64,000 nucleotides of DNA, from positions 11,016,607 through 11,080,606 of the forward strand of contig BROE01000020.1 in the NCBI GenBank assembly GCA_036571765.1. Reading direction: 5' to 3'. Under the pieces are notes generated by a model. It was given only the letters and a program-made list of their open reading frames with translations. It was not told the DNA's origin and searched no databases. Below are positions 47,423-59,245 of this stretch, in pieces (the first letter of the stretch is position 1; the number at the start of each line of letters is the position of its first letter). A program made the position numbers and the translations under genes. This DNA comes from Plecoglossus altivelis (Eukaryota > Chordata > Actinopteri > Osmeriformes > Plecoglossidae).

Positions 47423-50056
47423 GTAAGAATTGAGTTTCTTGCGTTGCTGTTCAGTGGTATATGAAATTGCCATGGGGTGTAGGGAGATTTTAAATCTTCA
47501 GCTTGGTTCCTTGCTCATAACACAGCCAAATCGCGTCACCTGTCAAAGTATGGCGGCCATTTACCGGTGAGGTCAAATAGCTCAAACCTTGACTTTCAAA
47601 CACATACCTACGCAGAGTGCACATTTTTGGTAAACATTTTGCAATAGAAAAAAACCCTTGTTGAATCTGGACCAAGGAACGTCAGATTAGTGCATATTCC
47701 AAAGCACCTTGAGTTCGTGCGGCGCACCCTCATCTCGTGCCCTTCACATCCCCATTCATCTCAGTGGTGTGGTACGCTAGAGCGTATGAAAAAATCTTCC
47801 CAAATGTATAAATAGGCGTTTACGTACTAAGTCGTCTAATAGGACAGTTTCTAGGATCGTTAAGTAATGTTACAGCGAAGCTATCAGTGCAAGTCAAATG
47901 CAGTTCTGGGATAGGCCTACCCATAACTGATACAGTAGGTGTTACAGTGTCGTTTAACATCTTGTGCAATTCTGAGTAACAACTCATCAATTAAGTTGTT
48001 GCGTTGTGTGCATTCAGCGAACACACTCGGTGAATTCGGTTATTGTGTGCAGCTGAATCATGGCTTTGCTGTAGGCTATGTCACGCAAGGCCCTCATGTG
48101 GTTTCAAAATAGTCAGAAACGTTCACTGTCACACTAACTAATGTGTTCATAATGACACTGGTAATTGAGCTTGATGCTATGATAAGGTCCACCACAACAC
48201 TACTCTCACTAATCTGTCTGTTTTTCAGTGGGAATATAGAGTGCACATTCGCAATTTGCAAACATACATTACATTTAAGGAAAAAATCGTAACCTATTTC
48301 ATTGCTTTAATTGCAGTACATAAATGAAATTAAACAGCCCGATTGTTTGTTCTCCACCCGTGTATAAAAATCAGGTGCATAATAATCCATCCTTTCTGCA
48401 TGAATCTGAACTAAAAGGTTATGAAATCACAATGCCCCAGCAGGGAGGTTTTTTACAGCAGGACTGTTAAGCGCAGCTAGACAGACCCAACAGAGGAGGA
48501 GGAGGAGGAGGTGGAGGAGGAGGACTGATCCACAGGCGGTGAAGGAGGGGGAAGGAAGAGGGAAAGGTAGAATGAGAGCAGAGGGAGTCCAACAGTGTGC
48601 TTGTATTTAGAAGTGAAATCTGCTACAGATCTGCTTTCATATTTGGCATACTCTCCTGTTATTCTGTGTGTATGCTATCGCCTAGAAAGGGGGGAGGAGG
48701 AGAACTGGAAAAGAGAGAGAGAGAGAGAGAGAGAGGAGTGGAACTAAGAAGACAGAAAAGTAGACTGCATAAATTTGAGAGAGAGAGAGTTGGCCGTATT
48801 AAAGATGTGGGATGGGTTTTTTTGTTGCTTTTGTGGTCTTGTTTGACATTTGTAAGTTGTGTAATAGAGAGCACGGAGTCTGAGCACTCTGGCAGTGGCA
48901 TATCGGTCATGCTGCATAGCTCTCTGAATCCAATTAAGAGGCAAAGGGGCCCAAATGGTTGGTTTTATGTGTTTCTGTGCTTTGCTGGCTGGCCCAACAT
49001 TGGGTGGGGCGCGGCCCACAGAGAGGTGAAGCTAAGCACACAAACACATTCTTCCTCCAGCTCCCCCTCTGGCCACACCAAGCGTCTGGATGTCTGTCTA
49101 TGTCTGTCTGTATACCTCTTGTCTCGTGTTTCTGTTGCTTTGTTTGTTTGCCCACATCTCTGACCCTGACATGGAGTTGACCATTCACCATGTCGTCTGG
49201 GTTTCCCAACCAGATCTCCCTGGGTCGGTCTATCAATCATTTAAAACTTTGTCTCCAGTTTATTTCTTATCAAAGTGCTCTGAAGCGAGTGAGGAATTTG
49301 ATTATTGTTCTAGCTAGTTCTCATCTTAATCTGCTCTGGAGATTATTTCTGGGCCACTGTGTAGTCCTCCTTTCTTTCTCACTCGCTCCTCTCCTCCCTG
49401 CCTCCAACGCTAATGACCGCTGTCTGGCTGACAGGTGCTGTTTACCAGCTAAAGGGTCAAAGGTTATTCAGCTTTCTACATTCACCTTGTTAGAACAGCT
49501 TTACTTCCTGCTTCACTGTGCGTCTGACTGTCCAGGGATGGAAGAGTGTGTCTGTAGATAAATAGACTTGGCTCACGCTGCTCCTCTTTGTTTTTCCCAT
49601 GCCTCTATTTAGCAACCGGCCTTGGCGTGGGGATTGTTTTTTCAGTTCTTTTCTTCAAACGTGAGTATTGCATCATGTTTGAAAGAGTCTGCTACTTTTA
49701 CTCCCTGATCATGTAGTCAAATGTGCCTCCGTCAAATGGATATCCCACCTCTTTGTTCTGTTCTCAGGACGCACATGGCCAGTGGCGTTTGGCTCAGGTG
49801 TGGGGCTGGGCATGGGCTACTCCAACTGCCAGCATGACTTCAGGTCTCCTTACCTGCTGCACGGCCAGATGGTAAAGGTCAGTGGACCATATAAGCACAG
49901 CAGGTCACACAAAAGCACAGCAGGTCACACAACACTGCAACTGTAAAACACAGCATGTTGTCAGAATAACTTCATTTAGGAAAAACAAGAAAAAGGTCTG
50001 TTGATTAATAGAAATTAAAAGTTTTTTTGCTCTTTCCTTCTTTTTAGGACCAGTAA
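47362..50056 (+). CDS. micos10: micos10 (Mic10), MICOS complex core subunit
   Basis: Mic10 oligomerises in the inner mitochondrial membrane and bends it to form crista junctions. The four coding exons are 47362-47422, 49613-49660, 49768-49877 and 50048-50056; they give 75 aa (human 78). The N-terminus is MADEHGRKWDRCLADSAVKL. Two membrane hairpin segments follow, ATGLGVGIVFSVLFFK and WPVAFGSGVGLGMGY, with the glycine-rich GxGxG motifs needed for oligomerisation in the family. Then comes SNCQHDFRSPYLLHGQMVKD and Q-stop. Every boundary is GT-AG and every phase joins. It is head-to-head with capzb and upstream of nbl1, the same order as in human 1p36.13. Confidence 0.96.
47423..49612 (+). other. 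micos10 intron 1
   Basis: A 2.2-kb intron. It has (GAG)n at 48491-48524 and (GA)n at 48711-48736. The long open frame over 48597-49163 is low-complexity and unlike any protein that I know. Confidence 0.8.
49613..49660 (+). CDS. micos10: micos10 exon 2
   Basis: The 48-bp exon after CTATTTAG codes ATGLGVGIVFSVLFFK, the first membrane segment. Donor is AAAC|GTGAGT. Confidence 0.95.
49768..49877 (+). CDS. micos10: micos10 exon 3
   Basis: The 110-bp exon after TTCTCAG codes R-R-T-W-P-V-A-F, then GSGVGLGMGYSNCQHDFRSP and YLLHGQMVK. Donor is AAG|GTCAGT. Confidence 0.96.
49893..49932. repeat. 20-bp direct duplication in micos10 intron 3
   Basis: AAGCACAGCAGGTCACACAA occurs twice, back to back, just after the exon 3 donor. 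Confidence 0.9.
50048..50056 (+). CDS. micos10: micos10 exon 4 (Asp-Gln-stop)
   Basis: After CTTTTTAG the frame reads GAC CAG TAA, giving the final D-Q. Human Mic10 ends with a similar short acidic/Gln tail. Confidence 0.85.
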   Translation, partial: DQ

Positions 50057-50202
50057 AGGAAGAAGTGGATGCTGATTTAAAGTTCTTTTTGTTTTGTTAT
50101 AATTGTATGTTTTCTTTTTGTTTTGATTCTCGCACTACATGGAGTTTACTTTGCTGCCCTATGTAATTACTGTGTCTGTCAACGGGCAGGCAGTGTCTAT
50201 TT

Positions 50203-50208
50203 AATAAA
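50203..50208 (+). terminator. micos10 poly(A) signal
   Basis: AATAAA lies 147 bp after the stop and is followed by a T- and GT-rich stretch (50228-50286), the usual downstream element. Confidence 0.8.
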
Positions 50209-53200
50209 GTTATGAAGAATTATACAAAAATGTCTTCCTTTTTTTCCTTGTGTGTACGTGTAGTGTAAAAATGTGTGTGTGAGTGTGTAAGAAACAGCAT
50301 GCCTATTTCAGAAATGGCTCTGGCACAGTATACATGTTGAAATATGGAAAGGAAGGAGAGGGGAAAAAAGTAGTGCTGTGTGTTAATGAGTTGGGAGAGT
50401 TAAGCTCCTGCTGTTTTGGAATGGGGGCCAGGTTCAGCACCTGCAGCCCTCAAGGCTGGATAGCAAACAAGTGGAGTGTTAAGAGACACTAAAAGTATGG
50501 GGAACATTTGGGTGATGGAAGGGGATAGTGATGCAGTTTGTAAAAGATTACTAAAAGGCTTATTTGACCAGAAGAGCCGTGTGCTGAATGTGCATTAAGA
50601 ACCCCTGATATCCTCCGGTTTGGACATGCAAGTGTGCAAGTCGAGTATAGGAGTGATCTATAAGAGAGTGTATTAGCGGGTGGTTTTGAAGCAAACTTGG
50701 TATATATATATATATCTAATGTGTGTGTGTGTTGTCTTTGGAATGATTGTGAGTCTGTGATACATCACTTGTGTGTATGTGTCCAGCCCCCTGGTGCAGC
50801 AGAATTTGTGGAATGCTCTGGAATGCCATTTCTGGACTGGAGCTCAGCCCTTATTACTACCAGGTGAGCACAGAACTGTGCACGTCTCAACACAGACATG
50901 TCCGCATCCAGGCAAATACTCTCACACGTATGAGCACCCACAATATTACTGATATGTGTAGAACACTGTTCCCGATCATGTAGCCTGCAAACACACTTTC
51001 ACACCACTCTGTAGGATCGTATTCACGTTTCCATCATGCAAAAACATTCCTTGTCAGTCAAACATAAACAAACACATTCCTTCACACAAACAAAGGTAAA
51101 CACAGACACACTCCAGCATATACACTGTACACTTCAAACCCCTTTTTTTTGAAAGAGCTCACATTCTGCTATGCATTAGTCACAAAGTGAGGCATGTCAG
51201 GGTCTTCTCAAGGAATGGTTGGGATATCTCACTACTTCCCTTGTCCATCAACGTGTTTGTTAGCAAGTGAAGCGCATAACACTGATAGGGGTGCTTATGG
51301 ACACAATCCAAGCTGCACACCTGCAGGGATGGTGGGGGCGAGTGGGAGTATAGAGGAGGAGGGGTAGGAGGAGGAGGAGGAGGAGGAGGAAAGGGCAGAT
51401 TGAGAGTTATGGGACAAATGTTTACCTGTCTGTGCATGTCTGACAGATTCTCTCCAGGCCATAACTATAATCACACTAATAACATTGCTGTTAATCAAAA
51501 AACACCATAAGTTGCCAAGGTTAGTCAGGCAGTGTCAGGATATATCTATGGTAAAGACAAGCATGTGTAGAGGTGTACACTACCCTAGTCCACTGATTAG
51601 ATCATATGACACAAAAAATAAAGTAGGCAGAGATCACTTAAATTGACGTACTTGTTGTTCATTGATTAAAAAGGAGATATAGGTGGAAAAATGGATTGGT
51701 TGTGTGACCCGAAATGGAGAATAGCTACCTCTCAGACACGGCGAGACTTGAAACCTACCAAACTCGTGTTTCTCCTCCCGTTTTCCTTCGTCCAACTGGC
51801 GCAGCGGGGATTCTGTCTGGTGGCACTAACGCGCCTAAGGCATTCCCAAATTAAACGACCTCAATCCAAGCAAGAAGCATTTCAGATGGATTCAGAGAGC
51901 TGGTGAATGCGAGCAGCGTTTTGAGTTGAGAATTAGTGGACACAGACTTGAAACGACAGGAAGAGGACGAAGGGGAGGGCCAGCTTGATGGACTGGAGAC
52001 AGATAGGGTTACTAATGCGCACTAGATCCTATCCTTCACCAACGACCGTTTCTCTGTCTTGCATCGCATAATGTAATTCTTGTCTAGTTAACCTATGACA
52101 AGTGACTCGTGCCTCTTTTTGAGCGGTGTCATAGTTTTCATTTGTTGATTATCTACAGTATTTCTACTCGCGCATCTCCCATCGTCTCTCCGGTCTCTTA
52201 CGGAGGGAGAGCTGGGAGACACTGCGGCGGGCTAATACAGGTCTCTACTGCATAGTAGTCGGTTGGCATAACGCTGACTCTCAACTAACGGTAAGAAGTT
52301 TCTTTTCACACAATACAGTTTATATATTGAGCTATGGCCAGACCATCAGGTTTTTGGTTTATTCTCAGTTTAGATTAGATTCCAAACTTTTTGGAAAGGA
52401 TATGACAAGTTGACAAGTAAGATAATTGATCCCTGCAGGGTGCTAAGGAACTTCCCATGACGAATCTAGGTTGACGGTGTGTATTAGTATTCATTTTTAT
52501 GTTTTATTTTCCCCGGAACTGTTGTGTACCTCAGTTTCATTTTTTGATGACGCAGTAGCCAAGTTTTGTAGTTTTGCAAACATTTCATAACCCGTCATAC
52601 AGTCTACCTCTATTAGTTCAGTGCATGGTAAAAACCATTAGTCTTATTTAAAATGGACATTCGTTTGAGAAAACGTTCAATCTTTCAACTGTTGCCTCAG
52701 GTCTCGGTTTTCATTGTTTTACAGACACGGGGCAGTTGGCCATTTAAGAGCCTAGGATATTGAATCCTTGCGGAATGTTATTTGCGCTTGGAGGACACTG
52801 CTAAGCGTATTTTATTGTGACACAGTCACGATCACATGGAAGTGATCTAGAGACTGGCTATGTATGGTGAACACTTTGTAAATTTGTCTACGTGGGTGAC
52901 CAACTAGTTTTACTGGGAGCAAGAGAGGGCATTTTGTGAGTTACCAATGACGTGAGCGGTTCAAACATGTTTAAAAGAAACGAGAAAGACAAAGAGGGAG
53001 AGAGTTTTGTGGGTTGATAGTTTATTAGAGTCAGGTGGTGGGCTATCAAAGCGGACATCCCTCTCTCCCTACCCCCTTCTCCATCTGGGACAGTATGAAA
53101 CAAGCATATTGTTCCTCTCCAGTCGGCAAGGTTAGAGCCAATTTGGCCATGTGGGCATGCAGTTTATTACCGCCTTTACGTTCAAATGGGCGAGTATAAA

Positions 53201-53360
53201 GGCGGGATTCAGCGTAACAAAGTAGGATAGGCCTAACCTAATATGACATGTTGATTGAGCACATCTTGGACTGGGGAGATATTCCTGTTTTCACTTCATA
53301 AAGTAAGACACAGTTTGTCATTCGAGAGTGACGTGCAGGTCATTTTTTATGCTCCTTAAG
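50209..53360. other. micos10-nbl1 spacer and nbl1 upstream region
   Basis: No coding exon is supported. It has (TA)n at 50701-50716 and (GGA)n at 51353-51391. A possible nbl1 noncoding first exon ends at 52290 (TAACG|GTAAGA), within a GC-richer stretch at 51950-52290. A small exon-like block lies at 50787-50863. Confidence 0.55.
51950..52290 (+). promoter_or_regulatory. Candidate nbl1 promoter and noncoding first exon
   Basis: The ATG exon of nbl1 has a good acceptor just before it (TATGCTCCTTAAG, ends 53360), so an upstream noncoding exon is expected. The best donor upstream is GTAAGA at 52291, after purine-rich, CpG-containing sequence. Inference only. Confidence 0.35.
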
Positions 53361-53541
53361 GTGAAGTCATGTGGCAAAGAATTCTGATTTGCTGCGCACT
53401 GCTTGCGATGTATTCGGCGGCACCACCCGCGCACATCAACCGTTTGGCGCTGTTCCCTGACAAGAGCGCTTGGTGCGAGGCCAAGAACATCACACAGATA
53501 GTTGGGCACACGGGATGCCAGCCTCGCTCTATCCAAAACAG
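53361..53541 (+). CDS. nbl1: nbl1 first coding exon
   Basis: The coding part from 53369 holds the signal peptide and the start of the cystine knot, ending in I-Q-N plus two bases of Arg. Donor is AACAG|GTCAGT. The exon probably begins at 53361 after CTCCTTAAG. Confidence 0.93.
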
Positions 53542-54868
53542 GTCAGTATGTAGAGCTCGCTTTTTTCCTGTCTGCGTCTGTCTGTTAGACATGCATACTC
53601 TCACTATACAATACAGTCAAACTAATTAGCCTTTAATTTACGTCGTAAGGTGAATGTTAATTGGCATTTGTTATACATCCAAACATGAGTGCTGTTTTAC
53701 TGGCGGGGCCTCCATTGGCACGTAACAGCCACCAAGAGGTTTAATGGTCTTCCACTTTCTCTCCTTTCTGATGTCTCTCCCACCTCTCTCTGTATCCACT
53801 CTCTCATCTATAACCCCTCTTTATCTCTCTGCCCTGGTCTCTCCTCCCAGGGCATGTCTGGGGCAGTGTTTCAGTTACAGCGTACCCAACACCTTCCCCC
53901 AGTCCACCGAGTCTCTGGTCCACTGTGACTCCTGCATGCCAGCGCAGACACAGTGGGAGGTGGTAAGTTAGCAGACAGACATGTACATGCACACAGACAC
54001 CCACCCACACACACACACATGTAGCTACAGTTCCATCTGTTTACTTCACACACTTCACCACAAACTGTCACAACTGAAACTAACCACGGTGAAAATAGTG
54101 TATACATCCTCTAATAGAACCACACTCGATCACACACCGCTTACAACTGTTTGAGATCTCAGGTATGAGTATGACTATTTACGGTCGTCCCCATTCTGTC
54201 TGTAGTTGCCTGTGTTTTGTAGTCAGGGAATCCAGAGACCCCAGACAACCACAGCTTTGTGTAGAAGTGTGTGTTGTTTGGAAAGCAGCCAGGGAGGATA
54301 GAAGGGTGAAACGACAGGTAACGTGAACTCATACAAGAGTGGAAAACGCCTGGCGGATTGTTCCAGAGTATTGGGATATACAGGAATGCCAGGCTACCCG
54401 GGGATTATTAAGTGATGATTTTTATGGAAATTTTTTATCATAGTCTTAACAAACCTCTTTAAGAATAGCAGTGCAATAGCATAGAAGTGGGTTGATTTGT
54501 GTTTTTTCAGGGTTTTCAGTTCTGCTGCGCACATGGATTTAACCATGTCTGCGTATTGTCAAAGGGAACCAGATACAGCGCATTGTTCGTTGGGCAGCTG
54601 TGTCAAATGGGATTCAATTACTGATCGTTTGGGATGAATTCCCAGCTCACTGGACATTTTTGGACGACTCGGGAATAGTTCTTGATCCGTTCTGACCTTA
54701 ACTGAACTTGCATAAAAGAGAGACATAGACGGAGCATACTGTATGAATGAATGTATATAAATGATGCTTGAGAATGAATTAAACATTTTGCGTATGTGTG
54801 CCCATTTCAGATAGTTCAGAGTGACCCCTTCTGGGATTATGTCAAATCCTTGATGCGTGGTGTATTCC

Positions 54869-54928
<60 letters not shown>

Positions 54929-55207
54929 GTGACCCTGGAGTGTCCAGGAAGCGAGGATACCCCACGAGTGGACAAGCTAGTGGAACGGATCCTTCACTGC
55001 AGTTGCCAGTCCTGCACTAAGGAGGGTGGCCAAGAGGGGGCGCTGATGCAACTGTACCCATCCGAGGGCACACTGGATGCTCCCACTCTGCCTGAGGGTC
55101 ACCTCAGCGCTCACACACACACTCACTCCCAGTCAGACACACACTTGCATCACACTCACTCACACACAGAGCCTCACACGCTAACACACACATCTGATGG
55201 AGGGTAG
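53361..55207 (+). CDS. nbl1: nbl1 (DAN), secreted BMP antagonist
   Basis: DAN-family proteins bind BMP/GDF ligands outside the cell and block signalling. Coding exons are 53369-53541, 53851-53962 and 54929-55207, giving 187 aa (human about 181). MWQRILICCALLAMYSA is a signal peptide. The cystine-knot domain carries LALFPDKSAWCEAKNITQIV (with an N-I-T glycosylation site), ACLGQCFSYSVPNTFPQSTE, LVHCDSCMPAQTQWEVVTLE and HCSCQSC. The spacing of ten cysteines fits DAN. After residue about 130 the tail is disordered and His-rich (HTHTHSQSDTHLHHTHSHTE), where mammals have an HPHPHP tail. The start is chosen by the signal peptide. All phases join. Confidence 0.96.
53851..53962 (+). CDS. nbl1: nbl1 second coding exon
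   Basis: The 112-bp exon after CCTCCCAG codes ACLGQCFSYSVPNTFPQSTE, then SLVHCDSCMPAQTQWEV. Donor is GTG|GTAAGT. Almost every residue agrees with the human protein as I recall it. Confidence 0.96.
53963..54928 (+). other. nbl1 intron with 3'-terminal (GT)n
   Basis: A 966-bp intron. Its last 56 bases (54873-54926) are GT repeat ending in TAG. No other feature. Confidence 0.85.
54873..54926 (+). repeat. (GT)n microsatellite at the nbl1 exon 3 acceptor
   Basis: About 27 GT units run straight into TAG|GTGACC. The repeat takes the place of a normal polypyrimidine tract. Confidence 0.95.
54929..55207 (+). CDS. nbl1: nbl1 last coding exon with His-rich tail
   Basis: It starts right after a (GT)n-TAG acceptor and codes VTLECPGSEDTPRVDKLVER, ILHCSCQSCTKEGGQEGAL, then an acidic/His tail ending TSDGG and TAG at 55205-55207. 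The tail is coded by CACACA/CACTCA repeats. Confidence 0.95.
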   Translation: MTLECPGSEDTPRVDKLVERILHCSCQSCTKEGGQEGALMQLYPSEGTLDAPTLPEGHLSAHTHTHSQSDTHLHHTHSHTEPHTLTHTSDGG

Positions 55208-55614
55208 TCCTGGTCCAGTCCTCCGTTCACCTCCCAGCCCCATCTCAGTACCCCCTCCCTCCATTACGCTCACCGCTCAGCATTCTGTTACATCAACCCA
55301 TCACTGGTTTCTTGTTACGACACTTAAAGCACTATGAAATTAAGACTTCACGTATACACATCCACTAAATCTCCCTAATTCCCAATCTGTTTATTATATA
55401 TATTGCGCATGCATGTTCATGTTGCACTGTCTAGAAGACAGCCACAGAGCCCTTAGGGTTCACATACTGTATCAAACCACCAGCTTCTATACACAATTTG
55501 TCATTAATCTTATTTCTGATATGCATTCACAAATTTGTAAACCCATGACACAATCGTTTTTTTTTACGCTGTAGTATCTACCCTTGTTTTTTATCTGCTT
55601 TGACATACAATAAA
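55208..55614 (+). other. nbl1 3' UTR
   Basis: Sequence from the stop to the poly(A) signal at 55609-55614. Confidence 0.7.
55609..55614 (+). terminator. nbl1 poly(A) signal
   Basis: AATAAA 402 bp after the stop, followed by TTTTCTGTCTTG, a plausible downstream element. Confidence 0.75.
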
Positions 55615-58600
55615 TTCTAGAGTAAAATGCTTTTCTGTCTTGATTTGAATGTAGTACAGTAGGCCTTTATACCAGTGGACATGTTACAAAAAATACTGCA
55701 CCTTTGAACGTGTTTCTATTGTTCCTATTTGTTACCATTTGCGATGACTAACTAGGCTCTGCGTGTGGATGTGTAGCAGGGATTAGGTTCTCCAAACGTG
55801 ACGTTGGCCAACCTCGGTCAGATGCCACTGGGTATCAGGCATTAGGTAGACTCTGCTGGTCCCAGCTGGTGCAGAAGCGTACTGCAATTCATTTGCTTCA
55901 AACCATTTGCAGATGGGCAGTATTCACTTTATGAAATTCGACAAATGTACGCTTGATTCCACAATGTTTTCGAAAAATCAACAAATTGTTTCAGAAATCT
56001 GAGTTTGTATTTCTGAAATAAGTTATGACCATCTGTGTCTAGGGAGGAAGAGTGCTACCTGAATGTAGCAATGAGTGTAAGGGGAGAAACGGATGGAAAG
56101 ACAACACAACTCAACAGACACAGGCAGACAAATATATATATGATTAAGCACGTCTGTAGAAGAAGTAATAAAACATATATTTTTACAGGATAATGATGTG
56201 TGCGCAGTAACATGTGATCAGGAGATAAGTGGTTAGCTCTCATCTGAACCATCTTGCTTTAGATAACCTCTGTTTTGGTTCTGTTTGGGTTTCTTTTTCA
56301 TAGCTCCTCATTGCCCACCGTTGTCGCCATGGACACATTTGAAACAGACTATCATGCACAGAACTACTTTAATGCAGCACAAATGCAGATCATTAAAACC
56401 CCCACTTAACACTACTGTCACACACACACACACATGTGCACACACACAAAATATGAATCCCCATCATCACATCTTGTAATTTGTAAATCACAGTTTCCTT
56501 ACCAAAAGATTAAAGGTTAAAACATTTTTATTTGATTTTGACAAAGTACTCCTGACCTACAAAACCACTTAGGAAAGACTTTAGTGTTGAATTGTCATGG
56601 CAACCTCAGACTAGAGCACTGTAACTAGATGGAGGACGAATGGAGTTGATGCAAAACGACTGGCTAAGCTGGGTCAGAGAGAGAGAGAGAGAGAGGTTGA
56701 CTGTCGATTTATGTGACTTGTTCCCCACAGTGCACTGTGGAGAAATCAGCAGACATCAACACATAGAACAAGCAGCCACAGTTGGGTTACTGCTTCAGGG
56801 ACAAGGGAGGCTATGGGCACTGATATGAATGTGTGTATGTGCATGGCTGCCACTGAGGGAGTTTGCTTGAGCTGTCAACATTTGATTCAATAACAAGGAA
56901 TAGAAACAAAGGTGGCAGTGTTGGAGAATACCTAAAAAAACGGATATCAGCACAAGTCAATGACAGTAGGAGACTCCAGAGAGCAGTTACATATGGCACA
57001 ATGACATTTCTATCAATCTTATCTTGCTCCAGTTCTTTCTCAATGTCCCAAATCTAGTAAAACCGTAATCATAATTTCCAACAAGCATTGGATATCAGAC
57101 ATTAATTTCTTAAGCCCAGGCTGTAAAATTTGAGATATCAATATCCCATCATGTTTCATGCCCTGTTCATATATCCCTCCCCTTTCTGTCTGATCTCCAT
57201 CTCTTCTTTTTCACTTGTCGTCCAGTCCTTTCTCTTTCCCTATCTTCAAGGTGATTAGATTTAGCGCAAGTGAAAAGGGAAAGGTTGCTGCCTATTTTTC
57301 TGGTGAAACAAACAACAAATCGATCAACCCCTTATCTCAGAGTGGCCATTGGTGAGACAGAGAGAGATCCATGGGTAGAGCAAGCTTTTACGCATGCTGT
57401 GAAGAGGGGAAAAGAGGAGGAGGTAAATTAGCAGTCTAAAAGGGATTGTCCACCACAACTTATTTTCTGTGCGTGTTCATGATTTGCCAATGGAAAACAG
57501 GGAGTGATGTAGTCTGAGCTGCTCCTTGGTTTTGTAGTACATTTTCTGAGGTGCATCCCTTCTGAATTAAATCCATGGTTTCAATAGTTTTTTTTTTGTC
57601 AAAGGGAGAAGAAAGGTGGTATGTTTATGTTGGAAGGATAACCTGGTCAAACGAGGTTAATCTATAAACATCTAATCGATTGAAGTGGATGGCAATAGTC
57701 ATTAAACGATGTTTATGCAAATGCAGTCATTGCTATTTGTCGCCTGTCCCTGAAATCGCTCTCCGAGACAGCAAGCGTGTCAGATCATTATTCTAGGACA
57801 GGACAGGACAGTACAAGCGATGTGTGCGATGCAGACTAGATTGTCTCAAAGCACGCGGTGAAAATCAGGGGCGCGCACACATACAAACACACAGAGGCTA
57901 CACACTCAGCATGCGCGTACCGCTATGATACAGTAGCGCCGTTACATAGGCAAGGCAATGTTCGTTCCTATTTTGCTGTCATAAACGTGGGATTTGAGGA
58001 TAAAAAAGGTTTTGGCATCATCAAATAGAGTTCCAGAGGTCAACAATTTTGAGAGACATCTCTGATATACAGTAAAAGGTGGGTAAACTATACTTTTAAC
58101 CGACAAGGGAATTTAAGGTGAAATTTGTGATAAATTAATTGGCTGTTACTTCTAATTAAAATTATACTATGTCAACTCAAAACGAAAATTTCCAACTCAG
58201 GCTGTGTTGCAGATGGAAGATTTTACATATTAAGCGCAGTCAAAATAAAATGAACCGTATTGCATTATATAGATATTAGCAATAAGTGCAGTTAATCTGT
58301 TTTATTATTCGTAGTGGTGTATACCTATTTCATAGTAATTAACATAATTCCGGACTGGACCTGGGTTGTGCCTGATGGTGGTCAGCACAGGTCGGTAAAA
58401 GGTGTCTGATTGAATAGTGAATGACAGATCAATCAAGGTCTTGGCAGTGGCAGTCATAATCGACCTGTGTTATCGATTGAAAGAGCAGGAACGAGGTGCA
58501 GAGAAAGCCTGGGTGCGTGCCCACCACTTGCCCGGGCAGGTGGGGGAACAAACAAGACAGGACGCCGTTTCGGATGTATTTATTCTATAGAAGAGAGAGA

Positions 58601-59245
58601 GATATAGTTTGCAGGGCTTGAATCTTTGTCAAATGTATTATTTATCCCTTCGCTTCATTAGTCCGTTTATTCCTTTACTTCCTGTCTCTTTATGTAGCAG
58701 CTTCCCCTTTCTACAGCCCATAAACACTAATTCATTCGACTATGAATTTATCCATAATTTAAGATAGGAAATGTTTCCTCATATGCGTGAGTAGGCTGCA
58801 ACAGAAGCAGCAGCGACTTGAGTGAGGAGGAGGTAGACAGGGGAGAGAACGCATCAGATGCAGGACTGAACTGTTTTTAAAAAGCAAATAGGTTTAAAAG
58901 AAAGAGTTCGTCCTTGAGCGATTTCTTCAGCTTCTGTACTTCAGTCTGTCTGTTTAACATATGGTCAGGCCCAAGCCTGATCAGGCCAATAGTATAAATT
59001 GAACTTCATTAACCCAGAAATACATTTCATTTACCCGAGGATGGTCCAAGTACAAATAAAACAAGGAATATAAACCATATTAAACTGCACTTCAAACCAT
59101 CAAAGTGCTGAAACTATCAGTATAGTCTCCCCGTCATGTTTTTCTCCTTCCTCCAACAATGTCTCCCTCCCTTTTCTCTCCTCCAACCCAACCTTTCTCC
59201 ACCCTTCTGTCCATTTCTCCTCATACCTTCTCCTCTCTCAACCAG
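55615..59245. other. nbl1-tmem88b spacer
   Basis: I see no coding exon. It has (CA)n at 56418-56448 and short GA repeats near 56680. In human, HTR6 follows NBL1; I found no receptor-like sequence here. A CpG-containing stretch at about 57740-57950 could be a promoter or a conserved element, but this is unproven. The stretch just before 59246 is a long T/C tract, the acceptor side of an upstream intron. Confidence 0.5.

Noticed and set aside
48597..49163. 188-codon open frame in micos10 intron 1
   Set aside because: It runs through a GA microsatellite, has Ser/Arg/Leu low-complexity composition and matches no family that I know; the flanking micos10 exons splice across it.
58020..58500. Possible small RNA gene or conserved element before tmem88b
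   Set aside because: I found no stable hairpin or pol III boxes; conservation cannot be judged without an alignment.
55615..59245. An HTR6-like receptor after nbl1, expected from human order
   Set aside because: No seven-pass receptor-like coding block is present in any frame.
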